Positions 1-6,861 of a DNA stretch of 43,953 nucleotides are shown in pieces. The notes under the pieces are model-generated. The model was not told the DNA's origin. It saw only the letters and a list, made by a program, of their open reading frames with translations, and did not search any database. The first letter of the stretch is position 1. Every line of letters starts with the position of its first letter. The translations under genes were made by a program, and so were the position numbers. Origin of the DNA: JAVBMU01 sp031551755 (GTDB taxonomy: Bacteria > Actinomycetota > Actinomycetes > Actinomycetales > Cellulomonadaceae); the NCBI GenBank assembly GCA_031551755.1, contig JAVBNE010000021.1:1-43953 (forward strand), in the 5' to 3' direction.

Positions 1-258
1 GCCGCCGATGGCGGCGACGACGGCCCGCACGGAGTGGTCCGCGAAGGCGACGTTGATATCGGCTGCCCGGTCAGCCGGGCTAGCACCCACCCGCCGCGTG
101 GTCGGATACTCCACCGGCTCCAGCCCGGTGACCTCCGCCAGGCGCCGCATCGCCTGCTCGTGCACAGCGGGAAAAGCCCCCGGCGCAGCGAACGACGGCG
201 AGAGCACTGCCACCCGATCGCCGGGACGGGCCTTGGGCGGCTGGGCGACGGGGGTCAT
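1..258 (-). CDS. LD-carboxypeptidase (peptidase S66/MccF family), N-terminal part, runs off the window
   Basis: The reverse strand reads open from an ATG at 258 to base 1, giving 86 residues with no stop. The translation begins MTPVAQPPKARPGDRVAVLS, continues with PSFAAPGAFPAV, and ends in a VVAAIGG motif. This matches the N-terminal nucleophile-elbow region of S66 serine peptidases, which cut the L,D bond in muropeptides during peptidoglycan recycling or inactivate microcin C-type compounds. The RPGD-V-A-V-SPS opening and the AAIGG stretch before the expected GGD are the family signs. The catalytic Ser, Glu and His lie outside the window. The alternative upstream ATG at 266 hits a stop after three codons. 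Family assignment is good; substrate is unknown. Confidence 0.8.
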   Translation of the reverse strand, partial: MTPVAQPPKARPGDRVAVLSPSFAAPGAFPAVHEQAMRRLAEVTGLEPVEYPTTRRVGASPADRAADINVAFADHSVRAVVAAIGG

Positions 259-333
259 CGGCCCATGGTAGGCGGGTCGTTCAAGCAATAAGCGTTGACG
301 GCCCGCGTTCCCAATCGAGGGTGAGCCTATCGC

Positions 334-561
334 CTGTCTTCGGGGCCGGCTGCCTCGTCTTCGCCTCCGCCCGGAACCCGGGTGGGGTTTCCTGAACGGC
401 GCGCAGGCGGCAACGGACCGACCGAGGTGGCCGCAGCTTTCGGCACCGCCCTGCTGGGACGGACCGGTTGGTTCGAGCACATCGTCTTCGCGATACTCGA
501 CCGGGATGAGGCGAACCCGATGAGGACGGCCTTCGCGGGGCTGGCCCACACATCACGATGA
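334..561 (+). pseudogene. Remnant of a TIGR02452-type poly(ADP-ribose) glycohydrolase gene
   Basis: Three short forward-strand stretches, each in a different frame, match the microbial PARG family in order. At 360-386 the reading is FASARNPGG. After a one-base loss, 389-409 reads FLNGAQA. After loss of the family's central region, 424-561 reads EVAAAFGTALLGRTGWFEHI and then VFAILDRDEANPMRTAFAGL, ending at a TGA. Together these are the family's substrate-loop motif (N-F-ASA-NPGGGFLNGAQAQ) and its C-terminal strand-helix (VVFAVLD). More than half of the roughly 270-residue protein is missing. The gene would have removed ADP-ribose from macromolecules; here it is dead. Confidence 0.72.
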
Positions 562-630
562 CACGGGCGACGACGGCGACATCGGGCCGGAAAGCCTGTC
601 CCTGACGACGTCAGCCGTGGGCCCTGACCC

Positions 631-636
631 TAGAAT
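631..636 (+). promoter_or_regulatory. -10 element of a likely leaderless promoter
   Basis: TAGAAT fits the actinobacterial TANNNT -10 consensus and ends 6 nt before the GTG at 643. The transcript would therefore start at or next to the start codon. No convincing -35 hexamer or ribosome binding site is visible. Confidence 0.45.
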
Positions 637-642
637 CGCGGG

Positions 643-1089
643 GTGGACGGACTCCAGATCGGCGACCTCCAGCTCAACCCCATCGCCGGACCATTACCGA
701 GCGGACTGAAGCTCTACCTGACCGGGTCGTTCGACGCGCCGAGCCCGTGGGACCACGATCCGGTGTCGGTCAGCATCATCGGCGAAGACGTCGAATGGCC
801 GAGTGACCAGGACATCACCACCATCGCCGCCGTCCTCGAACGCTATGACGAACACCTCGCCGCAGCCGAAGCATTCGCGGCCGCCAAGACGTCCATGGCT
901 GCCGCGACCCTGGGTCTGGACTCCCCCGGCTTCCTCTTCTGGCCCACCGCGACAGCCGCGATCACCTGGGGCGTGCACTTCAGCCAAGGGGCACCCGCCG
1001 CGCCCTACGCCGACGGCGCCGTCGTGACATTCACCGGCGACCGGCCGACCGACGTCTTCGACACCGCCGACGGCGAACCACTCGACTGA
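643..1089 (+). CDS. Hypothetical protein, 148 residues
   Basis: An acidic soluble protein that I do not recognise. There is no signal peptide or membrane segment. The first half reads as a beta-rich domain (LKLYLTGSFDAPSPWDHDPV), followed by an acidic-polar helix (YDEHLAAAEAFAAAK) and a small hydrophobic C-terminal part (FLFWPTATAAITWGVHFS). The GTG start is chosen because a TAGAAT -10 box lies 6 nt upstream and no ribosome binding site competes. It stands alone between the PARG wreck and the VapBC pair. Codon use is normal high-GC, so it is probably a real gene. Confidence 0.6.
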   Translation: MDGLQIGDLQLNPIAGPLPSGLKLYLTGSFDAPSPWDHDPVSVSIIGEDVEWPSDQDITTIAAVLERYDEHLAAAEAFAAAKTSMAAATLGLDSPGFLFWPTATAAITWGVHFSQGAPAAPYADGAVVTFTGDRPTDVFDTADGEPLD

Positions 1090-1192
1090 CCAGCTCGTCG
1101 AGCGACCCGACGCCGCATTTGACTCATGTTGGGTCTCTTACTAGCGCGGTCTAGCCAGTTTGGTGGCCAACGGCAAGTAGGACATTCGCGAC

Positions 1193-1220
1193 TGTGCGCA
1201 AGGTGCTACATCAGCGCACA
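1193..1220 (+). promoter_or_regulatory. Inverted repeat in front of the toxin-antitoxin operon, probable autoregulatory operator
   Basis: TGTGCGC (1193-1199) and GCGCACA (1214-1220) are perfect 7-bp inverted arms separated by 14 bases. The right arm ends on the first base of the antitoxin ATG. Phd/VapB antitoxins usually bind such repeats with their toxin to repress their own operon. Confidence 0.5.
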
Positions 1221-1477
1221 TGACGATGGTAACCGCCCGAGATCTGAGGAATCACACCGCTGAGGCGCTCCGTCGCGTGTCCGCGGGAGAGCGAGTGACG
1301 GTGACATCGCATGGCGCACCTGTCGCCGAGATCGTCCCCGCAACTCCCGGGAAACGGGCCTTCCTTACACGGGTGGAGTTGGGACGCCTCCTGCCATCCG
1401 CACAGGCCGATCCGGCCCTCGGCAAGGAGCTGGATGAGCTGGGCGGTACGACCGATGACCTCGGCCCGATCGAGTGA
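1220..1477 (+). CDS. vapB: Phd/YefM-family antitoxin (VapB-like)
   Basis: An 85-residue antitoxin. Residues 1-50 form the DNA-binding fold of the Phd/YefM family: VTARDLRNHTAEALRRVSAG, then ERVTVTSHGAPVAEIVP, which matches the family pattern (R-L-N-ALRRV-GE-V-VT--G-PVA-IVP). The acidic C-terminal tail (KELDELGGTTDDLGPIE) is the likely toxin-binding peptide. Its stop codon overlaps the toxin start, so the two are translationally coupled. An inverted repeat at the start codon is the likely operator bound by the antitoxin or the complex. It neutralises the PIN-domain toxin encoded next. Confidence 0.85.
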   Translation: MTMVTARDLRNHTAEALRRVSAGERVTVTSHGAPVAEIVPATPGKRAFLTRVELGRLLPSAQADPALGKELDELGGTTDDLGPIE

Positions 1478-1896
1478 CGACCAAAGAGCACAATGAGTCC
1501 GCAACGAAAGGGCTTCTCGACACCAGCGTCTTCATCGCGCGCGAGTCGGGCGGACCGCTTGACGTGTCGGGCCTACCAGAAGAGTCCTATGTCAGCGTCA
1601 TCACCCGCGCTGAGCTGCAGGCTGGAGTCCTTGCTGCCCGCGACGCCCCGACGCGTGCCCGGCGACTGTCGGCCCTCGACCTGGTTGCGGGGCTCACGCT
1701 CCTTCCGGTCGACGCGCACGCAGCCACTCATTGGGCGGCCCTACGAGCGGAGCTGGCGGCAGTCGGCCGGAAGGTCAACGTCAACGACCTGTGGATAGCA
1801 GCCATCGCGCTCGCCCACGGACTCCCCATCGTCACGCAGGACAGCGGCTTCGATCCCCTTGTTGATCTCGGAGGCCCCGCTGTCTTTCGGGTATGA
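1474..1896 (+). CDS. vapC: VapC-type PIN-domain ribonuclease toxin
   Basis: A 140-residue PIN-domain protein. The acidic metal-binding residues are all present: Asp16 in LLDTSVFIARE, Glu47 in VITRAELQAGV, Asp105 in VNVNDLWIAA and Asp123 in IVTQDSGFD. This is the normal quartet for Mg-dependent single-strand RNA cleavage; VapC toxins typically cut tRNA or rRNA. The GTG start at 1474 overlaps the antitoxin stop in GTGA, typical of VapBC operons. The catalytic set is complete and the gene unbroken, so this pair is probably functional. The RNA target cannot be read from sequence. Confidence 0.88.
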   Translation: MTTKEHNESATKGLLDTSVFIARESGGPLDVSGLPEESYVSVITRAELQAGVLAARDAPTRARRLSALDLVAGLTLLPVDAHAATHWAALRAELAAVGRKVNVNDLWIAAIALAHGLPIVTQDSGFDPLVDLGGPAVFRV

Positions 1897-2026
1897 CGAG
1901 GGCGGCGCTCGCAGGGCGTGTCGGCGTGTCAAAAGCACCGGACCCGCGACCTGACGGCCCTAGATCTGAATCGAAGCCAGTAGCTGTGCCGTACATCTGT
2001 CGTGCACTCGGTGTTTAGGGCTGGCG

Positions 2027-2320
2027 ATGTCGATGACCGATCGCACGCGCGCGCGGACCAAGACTCACCGGATTGGGGCACGGGTGACCGAAGACGACGC
2101 GCAGGCAATCGCCCGTGCGGCGCGACTCCTCAACGAGTCGGTGTCTGGATTCGTCGTTACTGCAGCCGTTGAAAAGGCGGAAAATGTCGCCGCAAGAGCC
2201 GATCGCACGATCATGCCCGCGGCGGAGTTCGACGAGATGATCATGGCACTCGACGACCCGACTCCTATCCCTGAGATCGCCGCGTTGGCATCGCGAACGC
2301 CCAGGATCACGCGCCGGTGA
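2027..2320 (+). CDS. DUF1778 (TacA-like) antitoxin, now orphaned
   Basis: A 97-residue protein with the DUF1778 pattern: a short basic N-terminus, an RIGARVTEDDAQAIARAARL ribbon-helix-helix segment, and a SVSGFVVTAAVEKAE helix. The C-terminal tail with AAEFDEMIMALDDPTPIPEI is the usual toxin-inhibiting region. In this family it neutralises a GNAT acetyltransferase toxin that acetylates aminoacyl-tRNA. The gene ends in GTGA, the normal overlap with a downstream toxin, but that toxin is broken (next entry). It may persist as an orphan regulator or an anti-addiction gene. Confidence 0.75.
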   Translation: MSMTDRTRARTKTHRIGARVTEDDAQAIARAARLLNESVSGFVVTAAVEKAENVAARADRTIMPAAEFDEMIMALDDPTPIPEIAALASRTPRITRR

Positions 2321-2586
2321 GCGCTCCGTTATCTGATCGGACAGCTCGCCGTCGACCGGACGGCGCAGGTACAGCGCGTGGGTGCGGAGTTGCTGCTTGA
2401 CGCCCTTGAGACGATCGTCTCCGCCTCGCGGTCCGTCGGGGGCGACTCGTCGTCGTCGACGCACTCCACCAGAAGGCCCTCCAGTTCTACGAACACTTCG
2501 GCTTCGTCCGCATCGGAGACTCACGGCGGCTGTACCTGAAGATCTCCAGGGTCGCCGGGTCTATCGCCGACGGTCGTCCGCGATAG
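2317..2586 (+). pseudogene. Broken GNAT acetyltransferase toxin (TacT-like)
   Basis: Downstream of the DUF1778 antitoxin, two frames carry successive pieces of a GNAT toxin. From 2327 the reading is RYLIGQLAVDRTAQVQRVGA, then ELLLDALETIVSASRSVG. From 2443, in another frame, it is RLVVVDALHQKALQFYEHFG, then FVRIGDSRRLYLKISR to a stop at 2586. This is the acetyl-CoA-binding core and the family's FYE-FGF C-terminus. The first third of the domain is absent and a frameshift lies near 2435-2443. The toxin is inactive; its partner gene is intact. Confidence 0.75.
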
Positions 2587-2693
2587 ACCACCCCTCGGCG
2601 ACGAGACACCGCCAAGGGCCTCGACGGCCTACACGACCGGCGTCGTGGCCGGTCTCAGCATGATCCCCCGAACCGTCTCCTCCCAATGCGGGA

Positions 2694-2742
2694 ATACCCC
2701 GGGTGGGTATACCGTTGTCGAGGCATGTACCCCCTGGGGGTA
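2694..2742 (+). promoter_or_regulatory. Two CsoR-like palindromic boxes upstream of the metal ATPase
   Basis: TACCCCC-T-GGGGGTA at 2728-2742 is a perfect 7-bp-arm palindrome. A related box, ATACCCCGGGTGGGTATACC, lies at 2694-2713. The G/C-tract flanked by TA is the typical operator layout of the copper-responsive repressor CsoR and its paralogues. The boxes lie 26-74 bases before the ATPase start, so they probably cover its promoter. No csoR gene is in the window. Confidence 0.62.
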
Positions 2743-2767
2743 TCTGGCTCGAGGTGAGGAGAGTGGG

Positions 2768-4852
2768 ATGAGCAAGACAACTGAGCACCTGGTTCCCCGG
2801 ACGGGCCACGACGGTCACGTCCATCACCCCGTTCACCACGAGCAAACCACACATAATGAACACGCCGGGCACGGGGATCACGTCGGCCAATTCCGTCGCC
2901 TGTTCTGGGCCATGCTGGTCATGGCGATTCCGACGGTCGCCCTGTCGGGCATGTTCGCGATGATCGTCGGCTACACCCTCCCGGCCATCCCCGGCCTCAC
3001 CTGGGTATCCCCCGTCCTCGGCACCGTCATGTATCTGTGGGGCGGCAGACCGTTCCTCGTCGGCGCCGTCTCGGAGATCCGGTCCCGCAAACCCGGCATG
3101 ATGCTGCTGATCGGCCTCGCGATCACCGTCGCGTTCGGCGCCTCCTGGGGCGCGAGCCTCGGGTTACTCCATCACGAACTCGATTTCTGGTGGGAACTCG
3201 CACTGCTGATCGTGATCATGCTGCTCGGGCACTGGATCGAGATGCGCTCCCTCGCGCAGACCACCTCCGCACTCGACTCCCTGGCAGCGCTGCTGCCCGA
3301 CGAGGCCGAACGCGTCGAGGACGGGCAGATCGTCACGGTCTCCCCCTCGGAACTCGCGGTCGGTGACGTGGTCGTCGTCCGCCCCGGTGGCGCCGTCCCC
3401 GCCGACGGGCGCATCATCGACGGCCGCGCATCCATGGACGAGTCGATGGTGACCGGCGAATCGCGGACCGTCTCACGCGGAACTGGCGACCTGGTCATCG
3501 CGGGCACGGTCGCCACCGACTCCGGCCTGCGCGTCCAGATCACCGCTACGGGAGAAGACACGACGCTCGCGGGCATCCAGCGCCTCGTCACCGAGGCCCA
3601 GAACTCCTCGTCCCGTGCCCAGCGGCTCGCCGACATCGCCGCGGGGTGGCTGTTCTGGTTCGCGCTCGGCGCCGCCGCGATCACCGCGATCGTCTGGACG
3701 CTGGTCGGGCTCCCCGACGACGCCGTCATCCGCACGATCACCGTGCTCGTGATCGCCTGCCCCCATGCGCTCGGACTCGCGATTCCCCTTGTCGTGTCGA
3801 TCGCCACCGAACGCGCGGCCCGTGGCGGAGTGCTCGTGAAGGACCGTCTTGCGCTGGAGAACATGCGCACCGTCGACACCGTGCTCTTCGACAAGACCGG
3901 CACTCTCACCAGGGGAGAGCCCACCGTCGCCGAGGTCTTCGCCGTCGACGGCGTCGATCCCGAGCGGCTGCTCGCGTTGGCCGCTGCCGCCGAGTCCGAC
4001 AGCGAGCATCCACTCGCGAGGGCGATCGTACGGGCCGCCGAGCGCAAGGGCATCGAGGTGCCGCAGGCCCGCGACTTCACCTCATCCCCGGCCGTCGGTG
4101 TCACGGCGACAATCGCCGGCACCACGATCCGCGTCGGCGGCCCGCATCTGCTCACCGAGGAACACGCGACAGAACTGCCGGTCTCGGACCGGTGGCGTGA
4201 CGACGGGGCGATCATCCTGCATGTCGTTCGAGACGGGCAGGTGATCGGTGCGCTCAAGCTCGCGGACGAGATCCGGGCCGAGTCGCGCGACGCCGTCGAT
4301 GCGTTGCATGCGCTGGGCGTGCAGGTCGTGATGATCACCGGAGACGCCGAGGCCGTCGCGCAGTCGGTCGCACGGGAACTCGGGATCGACCGGGTTTTCG
4401 CCGGAGTCCGCCCCGGGGACAAGGCCGCGAAGGTACAAGAGCTCCAGGCGGAAGGCCGAAAGGTCGCAATGGTCGGTGACGGGGTGAACGACGCACCGGC
4501 GCTCGCGCAGGCTGATGTCGGGCTCGCGATCGGAGCCGGTACCGATGTGGCGATCGCCTCGGCCGGGGTGATCCTCGCCAGCGACGACCCACGCTCGGTG
4601 CTCTCGGTCATCGAGCTCTCGCGCGCCGCCTACCGGAAGATGAAGCAGAACTTGTGGTGGGCGGCGGGCTACAACCTGATCTCGGTGCCGCTCGCGGCTG
4701 GTGTCCTCGCACCCATCGGGTTCGTGCTCCCGATGTCGATCGGCGCGATCCTCATGTCGCTCTCGACCATCGTCGTGGCCCTCAACGCCCAACTGCTGCG
4801 CCGGCTCGACCTTCGCCCGGAGTCCGCCACGCGGGCGATCCTCAAGCGATAG
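2768..4852 (+). CDS. copB: P1B-type heavy-metal ATPase, CPH class (CopB-like copper export)
   Basis: A 694-residue ATPase for metal export across the cytoplasmic membrane. The N-terminus is a histidine-rich metal-binding tail (HDGHVHHPVHHEQTTHNEHA) and has no CXXC heavy-metal domain. In order there are TGES (229-232, actuator), the CPH transmembrane motif (331-333), DKTGT with phosphorylated Asp375, the HP motif (His414) and GDGVND (570-575). CPH with a His-rich tail is the CopB subclass, known for Cu (and possibly Ag) transport; cells may use it under copper stress. ATG 2768 follows a GAGGAGAG ribosome site. Reading is open back to 2645, but that extension would run through the CsoR-like operators. 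Copper is inferred, not proven. Confidence 0.92.
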   Translation: MSKTTEHLVPRTGHDGHVHHPVHHEQTTHNEHAGHGDHVGQFRRLFWAMLVMAIPTVALSGMFAMIVGYTLPAIPGLTWVSPVLGTVMYLWGGRPFLVGAVSEIRSRKPGMMLLIGLAITVAFGASWGASLGLLHHELDFWWELALLIVIMLLGHWIEMRSLAQTTSALDSLAALLPDEAERVEDGQIVTVSPSELAVGDVVVVRPGGAVPADGRIIDGRASMDESMVTGESRTVSRGTGDLVIAGTVATDSGLRVQITATGEDTTLAGIQRLVTEAQNSSSRAQRLADIAAGWLFWFALGAAAITAIVWTLVGLPDDAVIRTITVLVIACPHALGLAIPLVVSIATERAARGGVLVKDRLALENMRTVDTVLFDKTGTLTRGEPTVAEVFAVDGVDPERLLALAAAAESDSEHPLARAIVRAAERKGIEVPQARDFTSSPAVGVTATIAGTTIRVGGPHLLTEEHATELPVSDRWRDDGAIILHVVRDGQVIGALKLADEIRAESRDAVDALHALGVQVVMITGDAEAVAQSVARELGIDRVFAGVRPGDKAAKVQELQAEGRKVAMVGDGVNDAPALAQADVGLAIGAGTDVAIASAGVILASDDPRSVLSVIELSRAAYRKMKQNLWWAAGYNLISVPLAAGVLAPIGFVLPMSIGAILMSLSTIVVALNAQLLRRLDLRPESATRAILKR

Positions 4853-4930
4853 CACCGGACCTGCCGCGCGAGTGCGCCCTAACCGCTAGAGGATGACTTT
4901 CCACGCCCATCCGTCTTGATCACGGCAAGG

Positions 4931-5533
4931 TTAGGGCCCTTCGGCGAAGAGACGGTCAAGGTACTGGTCGATGGCGGCCAGGGCGGCCTCCGGCTCGATC
5001 ACCTCGAGTTCGAGCAGCGGGGTGAAGCCGGTCAACGCAAGGATGAGGTCCGTCTCGATGTCCGGGTCGCGCTCTGGCGCGATCAGTCCCTGCGCGATCG
5101 CCTGGCGGATGAGGCGTTCAACCGTGGCCCGACCATCCCGGAGTCCCAGACCTGCCCGTTTGCGCAACTCTGGGTCGTGCAACGCCTCAAGGACATAGGC
5201 GGCGTTCATGCGGCTCGAAGCACGGGCGTCTGGGTGCAGGGGCAGCATCTCGGCGAGCACGATGCGCAGCACCTCCAGGGGGTGCGGGGGCTGGTCGAGC
5301 CCGGCAAGCCCGCGGGCGACCCGGTCTGCGGTGCGCTCGGCGGCGTACTCCATCGCGAAGGTCAACATCGCGGCGCGGGACGCGAAGTAGTGCTGCAGCT
5401 GCCCCAACGAGACCCCGGCCTCGCGGGCAACCTCACGCAGTGTCGCCCCGGGCCACCCCTGCTGGTCGACGACCCGCCACAGTGCGTGCGCGATCGCCTC
5501 GCGACGTTCCTGGTGGTCCACCAGCTTCGGCAT
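4931..5533 (-). CDS. TetR/AcrR-family transcriptional repressor
   Basis: A 200-residue regulator. Residues 8-55 are a TetR helix-turn-helix (REAIAHALWRVVDQQGWPGA, then TLREVAREAGVSLGQLQHYF). The rest is a helical ligand-binding domain resembling BetI-type TetR C-terminal domains. It is divergent from the DUF1992 gene, and the shared 73-bp gap holds a TTACAA-N10-TTGTAA inverted repeat, the likely operator. It probably represses itself and the divergent gene. The ligand is unknown. It is convergent with the metal ATPase, so a role in metal response is not implied. Confidence 0.85.
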   Translation of the reverse strand: MPKLVDHQERREAIAHALWRVVDQQGWPGATLREVAREAGVSLGQLQHYFASRAAMLTFAMEYAAERTADRVARGLAGLDQPPHPLEVLRIVLAEMLPLHPDARASSRMNAAYVLEALHDPELRKRAGLGLRDGRATVERLIRQAIAQGLIAPERDPDIETDLILALTGFTPLLELEVIEPEAALAAIDQYLDRLFAEGP

Positions 5534-5563
5534 CCTGACCCCGTTCTGAGTTGCCGTGCGGTT

Positions 5564-5585
5564 TTACAATACACTTGACTTGTAA
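5564..5585. promoter_or_regulatory. Candidate TetR operator in the divergent promoter
   Basis: TTACAA (5564-5569) and TTGTAA (5580-5585) are perfect 6-bp inverted arms, 10 bases apart, within an otherwise AT-poor region. They lie 31 bases before the TetR start and 22 before the DUF1992 start, so one bound repressor could control both genes. Confidence 0.5.
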
Positions 5586-5606
5586 CCGGCTTGGACGGGA
5601 GGGACG

Positions 5607-6176
5607 ATGACCGGCCACCACCCACCCACTGCGTTCTTCAACCCGTACGCAGTCGCCATCGACGACGAGGTTGCGTTCGCTCTACTTGCCGACCGGCACA
5701 TCAGGGAGGCGATCGCACGCGGTGAGTTCGACGACTTGCCCGGCGCCGGCAAGCCGCTCGACCTACCCGCACGACACGACCCCGACTGGTGGCTGAAGAA
5801 CCTCCTGATCCGCGAGCGGGTCGTGCTGCTGCCGCCCTCCATCCAGCTCCGCAAAGACGACGCCGCGCTCGACGAGCATCTTGACGAGATGTGGAGCGAG
5901 GAAGACGTACGCCAGGAGGTCGAGGAGTTCAACCGCCGCGTACTGCGCGCCCGCTACCACCCACCGGCCGGGCCGCCCCTGGTCACGATGCCGCGCGACG
6001 TCGAAGAGACGGTGACCGCGTGGGCGGACCGCAGGGCGGAACGCCGAGCGCGAGCCGCGAAGACGCGAGCGGAGGCACAGGCGGAGGCGGCCGAAGAGGG
6101 TCGGCGGCGACGAGGTTTTCGTCTGCGAGAGCCTCGAGACCACACCCTAGTGGCTGGGCACTCAAAGGACGGGTGA
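5607..6176 (+). CDS. DUF1992 (DnaJ homologue subfamily C member 28-like) protein
   Basis: A 189-residue soluble protein. Residues 20-60 carry the DUF1992 signature (ADRHIREAIARGEFDDLPGA, then GKPLDL), which also occurs in the DnaJ-like DNAJC28 proteins; no J-domain HPD motif is present here. The C-terminal 50 residues are Arg/Ala/Glu-rich and predicted helical or coiled coil. A GGAGGG ribosome site precedes the ATG. It is divergent from the TetR gene and likely controlled by it. It ends 2 bases from the convergent BRCT-Lsr2 gene. The biochemical role of DUF1992 is unknown. Confidence 0.8.
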   Translation: MTGHHPPTAFFNPYAVAIDDEVAFALLADRHIREAIARGEFDDLPGAGKPLDLPARHDPDWWLKNLLIRERVVLLPPSIQLRKDDAALDEHLDEMWSEEDVRQEVEEFNRRVLRARYHPPAGPPLVTMPRDVEETVTAWADRRAERRARAAKTRAEAQAEAAEEGRRRRGFRLREPRDHTLVAGHSKDG

Positions 6177-6178
6177 GA

Positions 6179-6721
6179 TCACGACTGGTCCCTCTGCGCT
6201 GCCTCGTAGGCCTCAATCACCGCTTGCGGCAATCTCCCTCGGGCACCGACATCCAACCCGTACTCCGCCGCCCAGGCCCGGACCGCTGCTGGTTTCGGCG
6301 TGTCGGGACCTGTGGCCGACCCCGGCGCGTCGGTGCCGCGGTCACCGCTGTTGGGGGCTGCGGCACCATCAGCGCCACTGCGTGCACCGGTCTCACGCTT
6401 CACGTCAGCTGCAAATGCGCTCTTTCGCGACTCTGGTACAGGGGGTTGCAGATGCGCCAGCAACACCTCGAACTCGTCCGGATGAACAACCCGCGTACCC
6501 AGCTCTTCGGCTTTGGCCGCTTTGCGGCCGAAGAACTGACCGTCGCTCACCAGAATCGCGGTTTGCCGGGAAACCCCTCCCATTACACGAACACCGAGCT
6601 TCTCCGCACGCTCCTCAAGCTTTCTCCGCTGCGCCTCGTCACCGCCAGTGAACACCACCTTGGCCCCGACACGCAGCGGTTCACCCAAGTTCCAGCCCTC
6701 CGGTAGGGGCCGGAGGCCCAC
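6179..6721 (-). CDS. BRCT-Lsr2 domain protein, probably a truncated exonuclease-type protein
   Basis: A 180-residue protein. Residues about 17-90 are a BRCT domain (GAKVVFTGGDEAQRRKLEER, GVRVMGGVSRQTAILVSDG, GTRVVHPDEFEVLL). A linker rich in Gly, Ala and Pro follows. Residues about 145-178 match the C-terminal DNA-binding domain of Lsr2 (VRAWAAEYGLDVGARGRLPQ), whose R-G-R loop enters the AT-rich minor groove. Actinobacterial proteins with this pair of domains commonly carry an N-terminal DEDDh 3'-5' exonuclease. Here no exonuclease is present: in-frame codons upstream of the GTG start (IEHADQARAARLSVGLRP) look coding but reach a TGA at 6773. I infer a 5' truncation; the remnant may still bind DNA. 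Confidence 0.72.
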   Translation of the reverse strand: MGLRPLPEGWNLGEPLRVGAKVVFTGGDEAQRRKLEERAEKLGVRVMGGVSRQTAILVSDGQFFGRKAAKAEELGTRVVHPDEFEVLLAHLQPPVPESRKSAFAADVKRETGARSGADGAAAPNSGDRGTDAPGSATGPDTPKPAAVRAWAAEYGLDVGARGRLPQAVIEAYEAAQRDQS

Positions 6722-6772
6722 GCTCAGGCGCGCTGCGCGCGCTTGATCAGCATGCTCAATGAGCCGCCGCCT

Positions 6773-6859
6773 TCATGCCATCTTCCCCTCGACCCAATTA
6801 CCATCGGCCATCTGGTCGACGATAAGTGCTTCAAGGCTCACTTCGTTGAGTCGCTCCAT
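6773..6859 (-). pseudogene. 28-codon fragment, possible start of a lost restriction/helicase-type gene
   Basis: The ATG at 6859 follows the stop of the AlbA/ATPase gene by 2 bases, as in an operon. It reads MERLNEVSLEALIVDQMADG, then NWVEGKMA, and stops at 6773. The pattern L-E-V-LE-LI-D-M---W-EG resembles the first residues of some type I restriction (HsdR) or related helicase proteins, but it is short. The same frame continues after the stop into BRCT-Lsr2 coding sequence, which suggests two truncated genes joined by a deletion. The function assignment is weak. Confidence 0.35.
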
Positions 6860-6861
6860 GG

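Noticed and set aside
2645..2767. N-terminal 41-codon extension of the metal ATPase
   Set aside because: It would run through the CsoR-like palindromes, and a good ribosome site precedes the ATG at 2768.
3172..4611. 479-codon open frame on the reverse strand within the metal ATPase gene
   Set aside because: It is antisense to an intact ATPase with all motifs and has no family pattern; long antisense frames are expected in high-GC DNA.
4877..4936. CCCTAACC/GGTTAGGG inverted repeat between the ATPase and TetR genes
   Set aside because: The loop of 44 bases is too long for a terminator and one arm lies in the TetR stop region; may be chance.
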